A DNA stretch of 11,008 nucleotides from JBOGZI01 sp050697275 (lineage in GTDB: Bacteria; Actinomycetota; Thermoleophilia; Solirubrobacterales; 70-9), in assembly GCA_050697275.1 (NCBI GenBank), contig JBOGZI010000187.1, positions 1 through 11,008 on the forward strand, written 5' to 3'. How positions within the stretch are numbered: the stretch's first letter is position 1; each line of letters opens with the position of its first letter. This document shows, piece by piece, positions 1 to 6,447 of this stretch. Below the pieces are notes generated by a model. The model had not been told where the DNA came from. It searched no databases and saw nothing but the letters and a program-made list of their open reading frames with translations. Made by a program: the position numbers and the translations under genes.

Positions 1-38
1 GACAGGACCCGCGCGCCGAGCCGCTCATCAGCCGACCC

Positions 39-44
39 TAGAAT
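39..44 (+). promoter_or_regulatory. Probable -10 element (TAGAAT) of a leaderless hrcA promoter
   Basis: The hexamer TAGAAT fits the TANNNT form of actinobacterial -10 elements and ends 7 bases before the hrcA ATG. Transcription would then start at or next to the A of the start codon. There is no purine-rich Shine-Dalgarno sequence before the ATG, which fits a leaderless mRNA. The preceding bases (GCCGACCC) are identical before the murI hexamer, which has the same 7-base spacing. No convincing -35 box is visible. No CIRCE inverted repeat is seen in the 51 bases available upstream. Confidence 0.55.
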
Positions 45-51
45 CAGCGTC

Positions 52-1080
52 ATGCTTACGGATCGGCAGCGGGCCGTGCTGCAGATGGTGATCGAGGGGT
101 ACGTCGCCGAGGGGCGGCCGGTCGGCTCGCGCGCGATCGCGGCCCTAGATGAGGTCGAGTGGAGTCCCTCCACGGTGCGGGCGGAGCTCGCCAGCCTCGA
201 GGAGCACGGCTATCTGACCCATCCGCACACCTCGGCCGGCCGGGTGCCGACCGACAGCGGCTATCGCCTCTACGTCGAGGAGTTGCTCGCCTCCGAGGAG
301 CGCCTGCCCGAGCTGCCCGCCGGGCAGCTCGGAGTCTCGCGGATGCGCCGCGAGGTCGACGACGCGATCCGGGAGACGACCGCGACGCTTTCGCGGATCA
401 CGGACCTGGTGGCGCTGGTGACCGCCCCACCGCTGCACACCGCGACCATCCACCGGGTCGAGGTGCTGCGGCTGCAGCCGCGGGTGGTGATGGTGGTCGT
501 GATCGCCTCAAACGGCGGGGTGACCAAGCGGGTCTTCACCTTCGAGCGCGAGGTGGACCCGGGGGTGGTCGAGTGGGCCGGGAGCTACCTCAACGAGAGG
601 CTCTCCGGGCTCGCCCTCGGGGCCCGGATGGCAGTCAACCGGATCGCTGACGAGGATCTCGGCCCGAAGGAGCGGAGCTTCCTCGGCGAGGTGGCGAGCG
701 CCTTCACCGAGCTCGAGGAGTCGGCGGACGAGACCCTCTACGTTGACGGCACGGCGCGGCTGCTCTCGGAGGAGCACTCCGAGGACCTGCCCCACGCCGA
801 CCGGCTGATGCGGGCGCTGGAGCGGCGGGTCAACGTTCTGCGCACCCTGCGCTCGGCGCTCGAGCTCCGCTCGGTCTTCGTCTGGATCGGCGACGAGAAC
901 CCCCAGCCGGAGCTGCGGGAGGTGAGCGTGGTCGGCGCCAACTATGGCCTCGGCTACCGCAACCTCGGCGCCGTCGGGATCATCGGCCCGGTCCGGATGG
1001 ACTACGCGACCGCGATCGCCTCGGTGCGCGGCGCGGCGGGCGAGCTCTCGCGCTTCTTCGAGACCGTCTACGACGAGTAG
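52..1080 (+). CDS. hrcA: Heat-inducible transcription repressor HrcA
   Basis: HrcA represses class I heat-shock operons (groE, dnaK) by binding the CIRCE operator, and its activity depends on GroEL. The 342-residue product has the usual family length. Residues 1-75 form the winged-helix DNA-binding domain. The hallmark run at about 40-75 is present: SPSTVRAELASLEEHGYL, then PHTSAGRVPTDSGYR. The rest matches the GAF-like dimerisation and inserted domain, with the late LGAVGIIGPVRMDY motif near the C-terminus. The ATG at 52 puts the helix-turn-helix at the proper distance and sits 7 bases after a -10-like hexamer, with no ribosome binding site. dnaJ follows after 15 bases, the common hrcA-dnaJ pairing of actinobacteria. 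No CIRCE site is visible in the window, so its targets probably lie elsewhere. Confidence 0.96.
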   Translation: MLTDRQRAVLQMVIEGYVAEGRPVGSRAIAALDEVEWSPSTVRAELASLEEHGYLTHPHTSAGRVPTDSGYRLYVEELLASEERLPELPAGQLGVSRMRREVDDAIRETTATLSRITDLVALVTAPPLHTATIHRVEVLRLQPRVVMVVVIASNGGVTKRVFTFEREVDPGVVEWAGSYLNERLSGLALGARMAVNRIADEDLGPKERSFLGEVASAFTELEESADETLYVDGTARLLSEEHSEDLPHADRLMRALERRVNVLRTLRSALELRSVFVWIGDENPQPELREVSVVGANYGLGYRNLGAVGIIGPVRMDYATAIASVRGAAGELSRFFETVYDE

Positions 1081-1082
1081 AC

Positions 1083-1095
1083 GGGAGGTCAGGAG
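1083..1095 (+). promoter_or_regulatory. Strong ribosome binding site of dnaJ
   Basis: GGGAGGTCAGGAG lies directly before the dnaJ ATG. The GGGAGGT part ends 6 bases before the start and is a near-perfect Shine-Dalgarno sequence. It fixes the dnaJ start and contrasts with the absence of such a sequence before hrcA, murI and the 3037 gene. Confidence 0.7.
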
Positions 1096-2178
1096 ATGGC
1101 GAAGCGCGACTACTACGAGGTGCTCGGCGTGGAGCGAGGCGCCTCCGACGCCGAGCTGAAGAAGGCCTTTCGCGGCCTCGCCCGGGAGCTGCATCCTGAC
1201 GTCAACGACCACGACCCCGCCGCGGAGGAGAAGTTCAAGGAGGCCGCCGAGGCTTACGAGGTCCTCTCCGATCCCGAGCGGCGCCGCACCTACGACGCCT
1301 TCGGGCACGAGGGGCTGCTCCGCTCGGGCGGCTGGACGCCGGGCGAGACCTTCAGCAGCTTCCAGGACATCTTCGAGGCGCTCTTCGGCGGCGACCCGTT
1401 CGGCGGTGGGTTCGGGTTCGGCCGTGGCGGACCGGCCGCGGGCGGCGACGTCGCCGCCACGTTGGAGATCGAGCTCACCGACGTGCTCGAGGGCACCAAG
1501 CGCGAGGTCTCGTTCGAGGCAGTCGGCCTCTGCGAGCACTGCCACGGCAACGGGGCGGAGCCCGGCACGCCGATCCGGACGTGCGATCGCTGCGAGGGCA
1601 CCGGACAGCTTCGCCAGGTCTCGCGCTCGGTCTTCGGCCAGGTCGTCAGGACCATGCCCTGCGACCGCTGCGGCGGGGACGGGCGGATCGCGGAGACCCC
1701 GTGCGAGCACTGCGCCGGGCGGGGCCGGACCGCCGAGGCGCGGACCTGGGAGGTGGACATCCCGCCGGGGATCGAGGACGGACAGCGGGTGAGGATCACC
1801 GGGGCCGGACACGCCGGCGAGGCCGGCGCCCGGCAGGGCGACCTCTACGTCGAGGTCAGGGTGGCGCCGGACGAGCGCTTCGCCCGCCAGGGGACCGAGC
1901 TGGTCAGTCGCGTCCAGATGCCGGTCACGACTGCGATGCTGGGCGGCGAGGTGGCGGTCCCGACCCTGGAGGGGGAGGAGCGGGTCGAGGTGCCGGTAGG
2001 GGCCCAGCACGGCGACGTCACCGTGCTCAACGGCAACGGGCTCCCGCCGCTGCAGGGCGGCCCGCGGGGTGACCAGCACGTCGTCTTCGAGCTGGTGGTG
2101 CCCGAGCGGCTCACCGGTGCCCAGCGCGAGGCGGCCGAGCGGCTCGCCGAGAGCTTCGAGAAGCAGACGTCCCGGTGA
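1096..2178 (+). CDS. dnaJ: Molecular chaperone DnaJ (Hsp40, type I)
   Basis: DnaJ is the Hsp40 co-chaperone that delivers unfolded clients to DnaK and stimulates its ATPase. The 360-residue product is a complete type I protein. The J domain is at about 4-72 with the essential HPD at 33-35. A short Gly/Phe linker follows (about 77-117). Four CxxCxGxG zinc-binding repeats have cysteine pairs at 146/149, 163/166, 189/192 and 203/206. The C-terminal substrate-binding and dimerisation domains follow, with a VPTLEG motif near 288-293. It lies behind hrcA with no dnaK or grpE in the window. It is therefore likely the hrcA-linked DnaJ copy (often called dnaJ2 in actinobacteria) rather than the one in a dnaK operon. 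Its TGA overlaps the GTG start of prmA, implying translational coupling. Confidence 0.97.
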   Translation: MAKRDYYEVLGVERGASDAELKKAFRGLARELHPDVNDHDPAAEEKFKEAAEAYEVLSDPERRRTYDAFGHEGLLRSGGWTPGETFSSFQDIFEALFGGDPFGGGFGFGRGGPAAGGDVAATLEIELTDVLEGTKREVSFEAVGLCEHCHGNGAEPGTPIRTCDRCEGTGQLRQVSRSVFGQVVRTMPCDRCGGDGRIAETPCEHCAGRGRTAEARTWEVDIPPGIEDGQRVRITGAGHAGEAGARQGDLYVEVRVAPDERFARQGTELVSRVQMPVTTAMLGGEVAVPTLEGEERVEVPVGAQHGDVTVLNGNGLPPLQGGPRGDQHVVFELVVPERLTGAQREAAERLAESFEKQTSR

Positions 2179-2999
2179 TCCGGCTCGCCGTCCGCTGCGC
2201 CCCCGAGTACGCGGAGCCGGTGCTCGCCAACCTTCTGGAGCTCGCCCCGAACGGGGTCGAGGAGGAGCGGGGGCCCGACTGGGTGGAGTTCGCGATCTAC
2301 GGCCCACCGGGCGAGATCCCGGCGATGGGCGAGCTTCGGGCGGCGGCCGGCGACGGGCTGGTCGACGTGACCAGCGCCGAGGTTCCCGACGACTGGGCCG
2401 ATCGCTGGGTCGACTTCCACCGCCCGATCGAGGTTGGCGGGCGCATTGCCGTACGGCCGTCCTGGTGGGAGCCGACCGAGGGATTGATCGACATCCTGGT
2501 GGATCCGGGCCGCGCCTTCGGGACGGGCGGTCATCCCACCACTCGGCTCTCCCTCGCCCTGCTGCTGGTGCTCGAGGAGGCCGGCGAGGCCTCGGGCCCG
2601 CTCGCCGACTGGGGGACCGGCTCCGGCGTCCTCGCGATCGCTGCGGGCAAGCTCGGCTGGGGACCGATCACCGCCTGCGATCGCGAGCCCGCCGCGCTCG
2701 AAGCGGCGGCCGCCAACGCCGAGACCAACGGGGTGGAGCTGGCGCTCGAGCGGGTCGACGTCCGCGAGGCCCTGCCGCCGGTGGCGCCCACGGTGGCCGC
2801 CAACCTGACGGCCCAGCTGCTGGTCGAGTGCGCCGGCCGCCTCGGCGGCAAGGGGAAGCTGCCGCACAGCCTTGTCTGTTCGGGACTGCTCGAAGAGCAG
2901 ATCGACGAGGTGACCGAGGCCTTCGCGGCCTGCGGTCTCTCGTTGTCCGAGCAGCGCACCGAGGGCGACTGGGCGGCGCTGCTGCTGCGCCGCGGCTGA
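2175..2999 (+). CDS. prmA: Ribosomal protein L11 methyltransferase PrmA
   Basis: PrmA uses S-adenosylmethionine to trimethylate residues of ribosomal protein L11. The 274-residue product has the small N-terminal substrate-recognition domain (about 1-60), a linker rich in Trp/Phe/Pro (about 73-100) and a Rossmann-fold methyltransferase domain. Family marks are DPGRAFGTGGHPTT at 110-123 (the usual form has AFGTGTHPTT) and the SAM-binding loop DWGTGSGVLAIAAGKLG at 145-161. An acidic residue at Asp169 ends the next strand, and ANLTAQLL occurs at 209-216. The GTG start overlaps the dnaJ stop in a GTGA junction, so it is probably translated by coupling to dnaJ. In many bacteria rsmE follows prmA; here it does not, and an unrelated membrane gene comes next. 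Confidence 0.93.
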   Translation: MIRLAVRCAPEYAEPVLANLLELAPNGVEEERGPDWVEFAIYGPPGEIPAMGELRAAAGDGLVDVTSAEVPDDWADRWVDFHRPIEVGGRIAVRPSWWEPTEGLIDILVDPGRAFGTGGHPTTRLSLALLLVLEEAGEASGPLADWGTGSGVLAIAAGKLGWGPITACDREPAALEAAAANAETNGVELALERVDVREALPPVAPTVAANLTAQLLVECAGRLGGKGKLPHSLVCSGLLEEQIDEVTEAFAACGLSLSEQRTEGDWAALLLRRG

Positions 3000-3024
3000 C
3001 CCCGCCGGCGCCCGCGGCAGGCGA

Positions 3025-3030
3025 TATGTT
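3025..3030 (+). promoter_or_regulatory. Possible -10 element (TATGTT) of a leaderless promoter
   Basis: TATGTT fits TANNNT and ends 6 bases before the GTG at 3037. No Shine-Dalgarno sequence precedes that GTG. Together with the same arrangement before hrcA and murI, this suggests a leaderless transcript. No -35 box is recognisable, so the call rests on the hexamer and its spacing. Confidence 0.4.
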
Positions 3031-3036
3031 CCCGCC

Positions 3037-3513
3037 GTGCTCGCGGAGGTCACCGCCTACAACGTCGGGCTCTTCGTCCACGTCCTCGCCGTGGTGATCG
3101 CCATCGGGGCCACCTACGCCTACCCGGTGGTGCTCGCCTGGGTCGAGCGGTTCAGCCCGCAGGCCGTCCCGGGCGTCTACGCGGGCCTGCGGCGCGTCGA
3201 CCGGATCATCGTCACCCCGGGGCTGGTCGTCGTCCTGCTGGCCGGCTTCTACCTGCTCTCCGAGGGTGAGATCCGGGTAGCGGAATCCTGGGTCAGCCTC
3301 GGCATCGCCACGGTGATCATCCTGCTCGGGATGACCCACGCCTACTTCAAGCCGCGCTGGGACCGGGGGATCGAGCTCGCCGAGCGCGACCTGCAGGCGG
3401 GCGGCGAGCTGAGCGAGGAGTTCCGCGCCAACTCGCGCCAGATGGCGATCGCCGGCATGCTGATGTCGCTGCTGGTGGTGGTGACGATCTTCTTCATGAT
3501 CGTCAAGCCGTAG
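3037..3513 (+). CDS. Small four-TM membrane protein, DUF2269-like
   Basis: The 158-residue product has four hydrophobic helices at about 9-33, 56-76, 84-103 and 135-156. The loops are short except for a charged segment at about 105-132. Layout and composition resemble the DUF2269 family of predicted integral membrane proteins. Visible marks are an early FVHVLAVVIAIG helix with a His and an arginine-rich RRVDRII segment before the second helix. No function is known for this family, and none is proposed. The start is GTG at 3037, giving a first helix near the N-terminus with no ribosome binding site. The gene converges on the minus-strand membrane gene, with 13 bases between their stops. The DUF2269 match is from memory of the family pattern and is moderately certain; membrane location is firm. 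Confidence 0.75.
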   Translation: MLAEVTAYNVGLFVHVLAVVIAIGATYAYPVVLAWVERFSPQAVPGVYAGLRRVDRIIVTPGLVVVLLAGFYLLSEGEIRVAESWVSLGIATVIILLGMTHAYFKPRWDRGIELAERDLQAGGELSEEFRANSRQMAIAGMLMSLLVVVTIFFMIVKP

Positions 3514-3526
3514 CTCGGCGACCAGC

Positions 3527-4666
3527 TCAGGCGGGGGTCGGGGGCGGGGCGACGGCCGGGGGGTCGGCGACGGGCTCCGACGGCGCTGAGCCGGACCGCC
3601 GCAGCTCCTCCTCGCCGCTGATCATGATTCGGATCGTGATCAGCAGCAGCAGGTTGAACAGCAGGCCGGTGACGGCGGAGAACTGAATCTCGACGAAGGA
3701 GAAGAACCCGCCGATCAGGATCGCCACCATCAGCGCCCGGTCGAACTGTATGTAGGCGGCGAGCCTGTCCCCACTGCGCAGCCGCAGCACGCCGGAGATC
3801 ACGAGGACCCCGCTGACCATGGCCGAGGCCATCGCCGCGAGGTCGATGAACGACAGGTCCTCGTCCCCGCCGGGTCCCGTGATCTCGATGCCACTGACGC
3901 CTGCGAGGCTCAGTGCCTCGGCGAGACCGAGCATCACGATCGCGACGAACGCCACGAAGGCCCACCATCCGAAGATCGCGGTCAAGACCAGGTTGAAGGA
4001 GCGGGTCTCGACCAGCCGCGCGTAGCGCTCGTGGATGCCCGCCGCCAGTCGCTCGAGCGCTCCCACTTCGCGCGGCGCCACGGTGGGGAGCTCCCGCACC
4101 AGCCCGGTCAGTCGGCCGGTGAGCGGGTCGTCGGGAGGGGCCCGGGAGAGGAGCTCGAGCACGCGCCGCTTCTGCCTCGTGTCGAAGCCGCGCTCCGCCG
4201 CGCCGCTGATCATGTCCGCGGCATTGACCAGCGCCTCGCGTCCGCCCAGCTCCCGGTTCCGCTGCATCCAGCGCGTGACCAGGTAGAGCACGACGAAGAT
4301 CAGATAGATGATCCCCGCGGCTGGCTCGTAGAAGTAGTCGTTGTCCTCGGTGATGAATTTGCCGAGCTCGTCGATGAAGAAGCCGAAGCCGATCCCGCCG
4401 ACGATCGCCGCTGGCAGCCGAAGCCGGTGTCCGACGAACGAGACCAGCATCAGCAGCGCGATCATCATGAAGAGCCCGCCCCAGAGCAGATGCGCGACGT
4501 GCAGCTTGCCGCTGCCGAGCTGCGGGTAGTTCGTCGCCCAGAGCTGGAAGCGGATGACGATGATCATCGTCACCGCCGAGACCAGGAAGGCGTCCTGCAG
4601 GTAGCCGATATCGGCGCTGCGGATCAGCCACCATCGTCGTCCGCGTCCCGCGGGGCTGCTGCTCAT
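3527..4666 (-). CDS. Uncharacterised multi-pass membrane protein with IDELGKFIT motif
   Basis: The 379-residue product has about seven to eight hydrophobic segments: roughly 24-43, 57-78, 84-99, 115-131, 227-252, 275-296 and 311-345 (long enough for two). A soluble charged segment (about 132-225) separates the two membrane halves. The C-terminus is a Pro/Ala-rich tail. The striking feature is an acidic/aromatic motif between TM3 and TM4, IDELGKFITEDNDYFYEP at 98-115, which looks conserved and could be a ligand, metal or lipid site. I do not recognise a named function. The ATG at 4666 is preceded on its strand by GGAGGAGAGG, a strong Shine-Dalgarno sequence. The gene is divergent from murI and shares with it a compact 50-base promoter region. 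Coding on this strand is supported by third-position GC bias and the coherent TM pattern. Confidence 0.85.
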   Translation of the reverse strand: MSSSPAGRGRRWWLIRSADIGYLQDAFLVSAVTMIIVIRFQLWATNYPQLGSGKLHVAHLLWGGLFMMIALLMLVSFVGHRLRLPAAIVGGIGFGFFIDELGKFITEDNDYFYEPAAGIIYLIFVVLYLVTRWMQRNRELGGREALVNAADMISGAAERGFDTRQKRRVLELLSRAPPDDPLTGRLTGLVRELPTVAPREVGALERLAAGIHERYARLVETRSFNLVLTAIFGWWAFVAFVAIVMLGLAEALSLAGVSGIEITGPGGDEDLSFIDLAAMASAMVSGVLVISGVLRLRSGDRLAAYIQFDRALMVAILIGGFFSFVEIQFSAVTGLLFNLLLLITIRIMISGEEELRRSGSAPSEPVADPPAVAPPPTPA

Positions 4667-4703
4667 CTACCTCTCCTCCAACCCCTTGCTCGCGGGCCGA
4701 CCC

Positions 4704-4709
4704 TAGCAT
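4704..4709 (+). promoter_or_regulatory. Probable -10 element (TAGCAT) of a leaderless murI promoter
   Basis: TAGCAT ends 7 bases before the murI ATG, exactly as TAGAAT does before hrcA, and both are preceded by GCCGACCC. No Shine-Dalgarno sequence lies before the ATG. On the opposite strand the same CTAG core gives TAGGGT (4705 down to 4700), a weak possible -10 for the divergent membrane gene. Confidence 0.55.
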
Positions 4710-4716
4710 CCCGATA

Positions 4717-5544
4717 ATGGCCGCTGATCCGCCCAGGGCGGAGCTGCCGATCGCCGTCTTCGACTCGGGCGTCGGCGGGCTCACCGTCCTCCACGAGCTC
4801 CTGGTCTCTCTGCCCGAGGAGGACTTCGTCTACCTCGGCGACGACGCGCGCTTCCCCTATGGGGCCCGCAAGGACGAGGAGCTGCGCGGGCACGTCGAGC
4901 AGATCACCCGCTTCCTCCTGGACCGGGGCGCGAAGCTGCTGGTGATCGCCTGCAACTCGGCCGCCTCGGCGGGTTCCGAGGCGGCGCGCGAGGCCGCGGC
5001 GGAGAGCGGGGTGGAGGTGGTCGGGGTGATCGAGCCGGAGGCGGAGATCGCCGCCGCCGTCACCGGAAGCGGCCGAGTGGGCGTGCTCGCCACCCCGGCC
5101 ACCGTGAACAGCGGCTCCTACCTACGGGCGCTCGCCGGCCAGCACCGCAAGCTGACCGTCACCGAGGTCGCGGCGCCGGACCTGGCGGCGGTGATCCAGC
5201 GGGGCTATCCGTTTCACGACGGGGTGATGGAGATGGTGCGCTCCTACTGCGCTCCCCTGTCGCGGGCACAGGTGGACACCGTGATCCTCGGCTGCACCCA
5301 CTACCCGCTGGTGGCGCCGATGCTGCAGCGAATGCTCGGCCGCGACGTCCGCCTGGTCACCGCGGGCCACGCGATCGCCGCGACCGTGCAGCGGGTGCTG
5401 GAAGGGTCCGGGCTGGCCACACAGCGCACCGGGGAGGGTGACTACAGCTTCCTCTGCACGGGCGACCCGCGGGCCTTCCGCGAGCTCGGCTCCCGCTTCC
5501 TGCAGATGCCCCTCGGCGAGGTCGAGCTGGTCAGCCTGCCGTGA
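4717..5544 (+). CDS. murI: Glutamate racemase MurI
   Basis: MurI interconverts L- and D-glutamate and supplies D-glutamate for peptidoglycan. It is cytosolic and cofactor-independent, using two cysteines as acid/base catalysts. Both are present: Cys79 in IACNSAAS and Cys193 in LGCTHYPL. FDSGVGGLTV at 15-24 carries the conserved Asp-Ser, and GDDARFPYG is at 41-49. The CNS version of the first motif (CNT in many bacteria) resembles the mycobacterial enzyme and supports an actinobacterial origin. The 275-residue length is typical. The ATG at 4717 lies 7 bases after a -10-like hexamer without a ribosome binding site. This gene opens the operon that runs to era. Its TGA overlaps the GTG of the next gene. 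Confidence 0.96.
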   Translation: MAADPPRAELPIAVFDSGVGGLTVLHELLVSLPEEDFVYLGDDARFPYGARKDEELRGHVEQITRFLLDRGAKLLVIACNSAASAGSEAAREAAAESGVEVVGVIEPEAEIAAAVTGSGRVGVLATPATVNSGSYLRALAGQHRKLTVTEVAAPDLAAVIQRGYPFHDGVMEMVRSYCAPLSRAQVDTVILGCTHYPLVAPMLQRMLGRDVRLVTAGHAIAATVQRVLEGSGLATQRTGEGDYSFLCTGDPRAFRELGSRFLQMPLGEVELVSLP

Positions 5545-6011
5545 TTCTCGTCATCGCGGTCACCACCGACGAGATTCAGATCCCCCTCTGGCCCTGGGGC
5601 CTGCTGCTGAGCGCCTTCGCCCTCTACCTGGTCGGGATCGCAGCGCTGATCGCAGCCGGCCGCCGCGAGGATGCCCGCGCCCTGGCGGGCTTCATCCCCG
5701 ACTGCGCCGTGATGATCGGCCGGCTGGCGCGCGAGCCGCGAGTCCCGCGCTGGCGCCGCGCGGTGCTGTTCGGCGTGCTCGCCTACCTCGCCTTCCCCTT
5801 CGATCTCGTCCCCGACTTCCTGCCGGTCGCGGGCCAGCTCGACGACGCGGTGCTGGTCGGCCTCGCACTGCGGCTGCTCGTCGGCGGGGGCGACGAGCCC
5901 CTGGTGCGGGAGGCATGGCCGGGGCCGGAGGCCTCGCTCACCCTGGTCCTGCGCGCCGCGGGCTTGCATCGGAACGGCGGCGGCCCGCCCGAGAAGCCGT
6001 CTACGCTTTGA
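5541..6011 (+). CDS. DUF1232 (YkvA-type) membrane protein
   Basis: The 156-residue product has an N-terminal hydrophobic helix at about 17-39. Its DUF1232 core at about 70-113 shows the family signature FPFDLVPDFLPVAGQLDD (85-102) flanked by hydrophobic helices. The C-terminus is polar and Gly/Pro-rich. DUF1232 proteins are small predicted membrane proteins without an assigned biochemical role, so no function is offered. The GTG start overlaps the murI stop as GTGA, which decides the start and implies coupled translation. The gene ends 4 bases before the yqeY ATG. Sitting between murI and yqeY, it probably shares the operon's transcript. Confidence 0.85.
   Translation: MILVIAVTTDEIQIPLWPWGLLLSAFALYLVGIAALIAAGRREDARALAGFIPDCAVMIGRLAREPRVPRWRRAVLFGVLAYLAFPFDLVPDFLPVAGQLDDAVLVGLALRLLVGGGDEPLVREAWPGPEASLTLVLRAAGLHRNGGGPPEKPSTL
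6002..6007 (+). promoter_or_regulatory. Tentative -10-like hexamer (TACGCT) before yqeY
   Basis: TACGCT fits TANNNT and ends 8 bases before the yqeY ATG, within the last codons of the DUF1232 gene. There is no Shine-Dalgarno sequence in front of yqeY. It may be an internal leaderless start, but yqeY could equally be read by coupling across the 4-base gap. Confidence 0.25.
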
Positions 6012-6015
6012 CCCG

Positions 6016-6447
6016 ATGAGCATCCTCGAGCAGGTCCAGGACGACGTGAAGACGGCGATGAAGGCCGGCGAGAAGGGCAAGGTCGGCCAGCTGCGCATGA
6101 TCGTCAACGCCCTCCAGGCCGAGGAGAAGGAGGGCAAGAGCGACGAGGTCGCCGCGCTCCAGCGCGAGCGCAAGCGGCGCCTGGACGCGGCCGAGGAGCT
6201 GCGCAAGGGCGATCGCACCGATCAGGCGGCCGTCGAGGAGGCCGAGGCGAAGCTGATCGAGGGCTATCTCCCCGAGCAGCTCTCCGACGACGAGCTCTCC
6301 GAGCTGGTCGCCTCCGCGGTCGAGGAGGCCGACGCGAGCGAGCCCAAGGACATGGGCGGTGTGATGAAGGTGCTGATGCCCAAGGTTGGCGGCCGCGCCG
6401 ACGGCAAGCGGGTCAGCCAGGCGGTGCGCGAGAAGCTTGGCTCGTAG
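6016..6447 (+). CDS. yqeY: GatB/YqeY domain protein
   Basis: The 143-residue product is a complete stand-alone YqeY. The family shares the C-terminal tRNA-binding tail domain of the GatB amidotransferase subunit, but the free protein has no settled function. The N-terminal half is charged and helical (about 1-78). The conserved second half contains EGYLPEQLSDDELSELV (about 83-99) and the end motif MGGVMKVLMPKVGGRADGKR near 113-132. The ATG at 6016 gives the expected MSILEQVQDDV start. No Shine-Dalgarno sequence is seen. Its end overlaps the likely TTG start of phoH by 11 bases. YqeY near PhoH, YbeY and Era fits a translation/RNA-related neighbourhood. Confidence 0.92.
   Translation: MSILEQVQDDVKTAMKAGEKGKVGQLRMIVNALQAEEKEGKSDEVAALQRERKRRLDAAEELRKGDRTDQAAVEEAEAKLIEGYLPEQLSDDELSELVASAVEEADASEPKDMGGVMKVLMPKVGGRADGKRVSQAVREKLGS

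Noticed and set aside
1..51. C-terminal end of an upstream gene, stopping at TAG 39-41
   Set aside because: Only twelve codons are visible in that frame and the other two frames are also open, so there is too little to support a gene.
1..51. CIRCE operator upstream of hrcA
   Set aside because: No TTAGCACTC/GAGTGCTAA arms are present in these 51 bases or in the other intergenic gaps of the window.
508..2307. A 599-residue open frame on the minus strand across hrcA-dnaJ-prmA
   Set aside because: It is antisense to three confidently identified genes. The translation is Arg/Pro/Ala/Leu-rich with no motif, as expected from stop-poor GC-rich DNA.
4031..4717. A 228-residue + strand frame opposite the membrane gene
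   Set aside because: It is His/Asp/Glu/Arg-rich with no domain, antisense to the supported gene and lacking a promoter or ribosome binding site.
3342..4784. A 480-residue minus-strand frame overlapping the membrane gene at 3527-4666
   Set aside because: It is an alternative frame on the same strand as the 379-residue membrane protein. Its product is arginine-rich and lacks the coherent TM pattern and ribosome binding site of the chosen frame.
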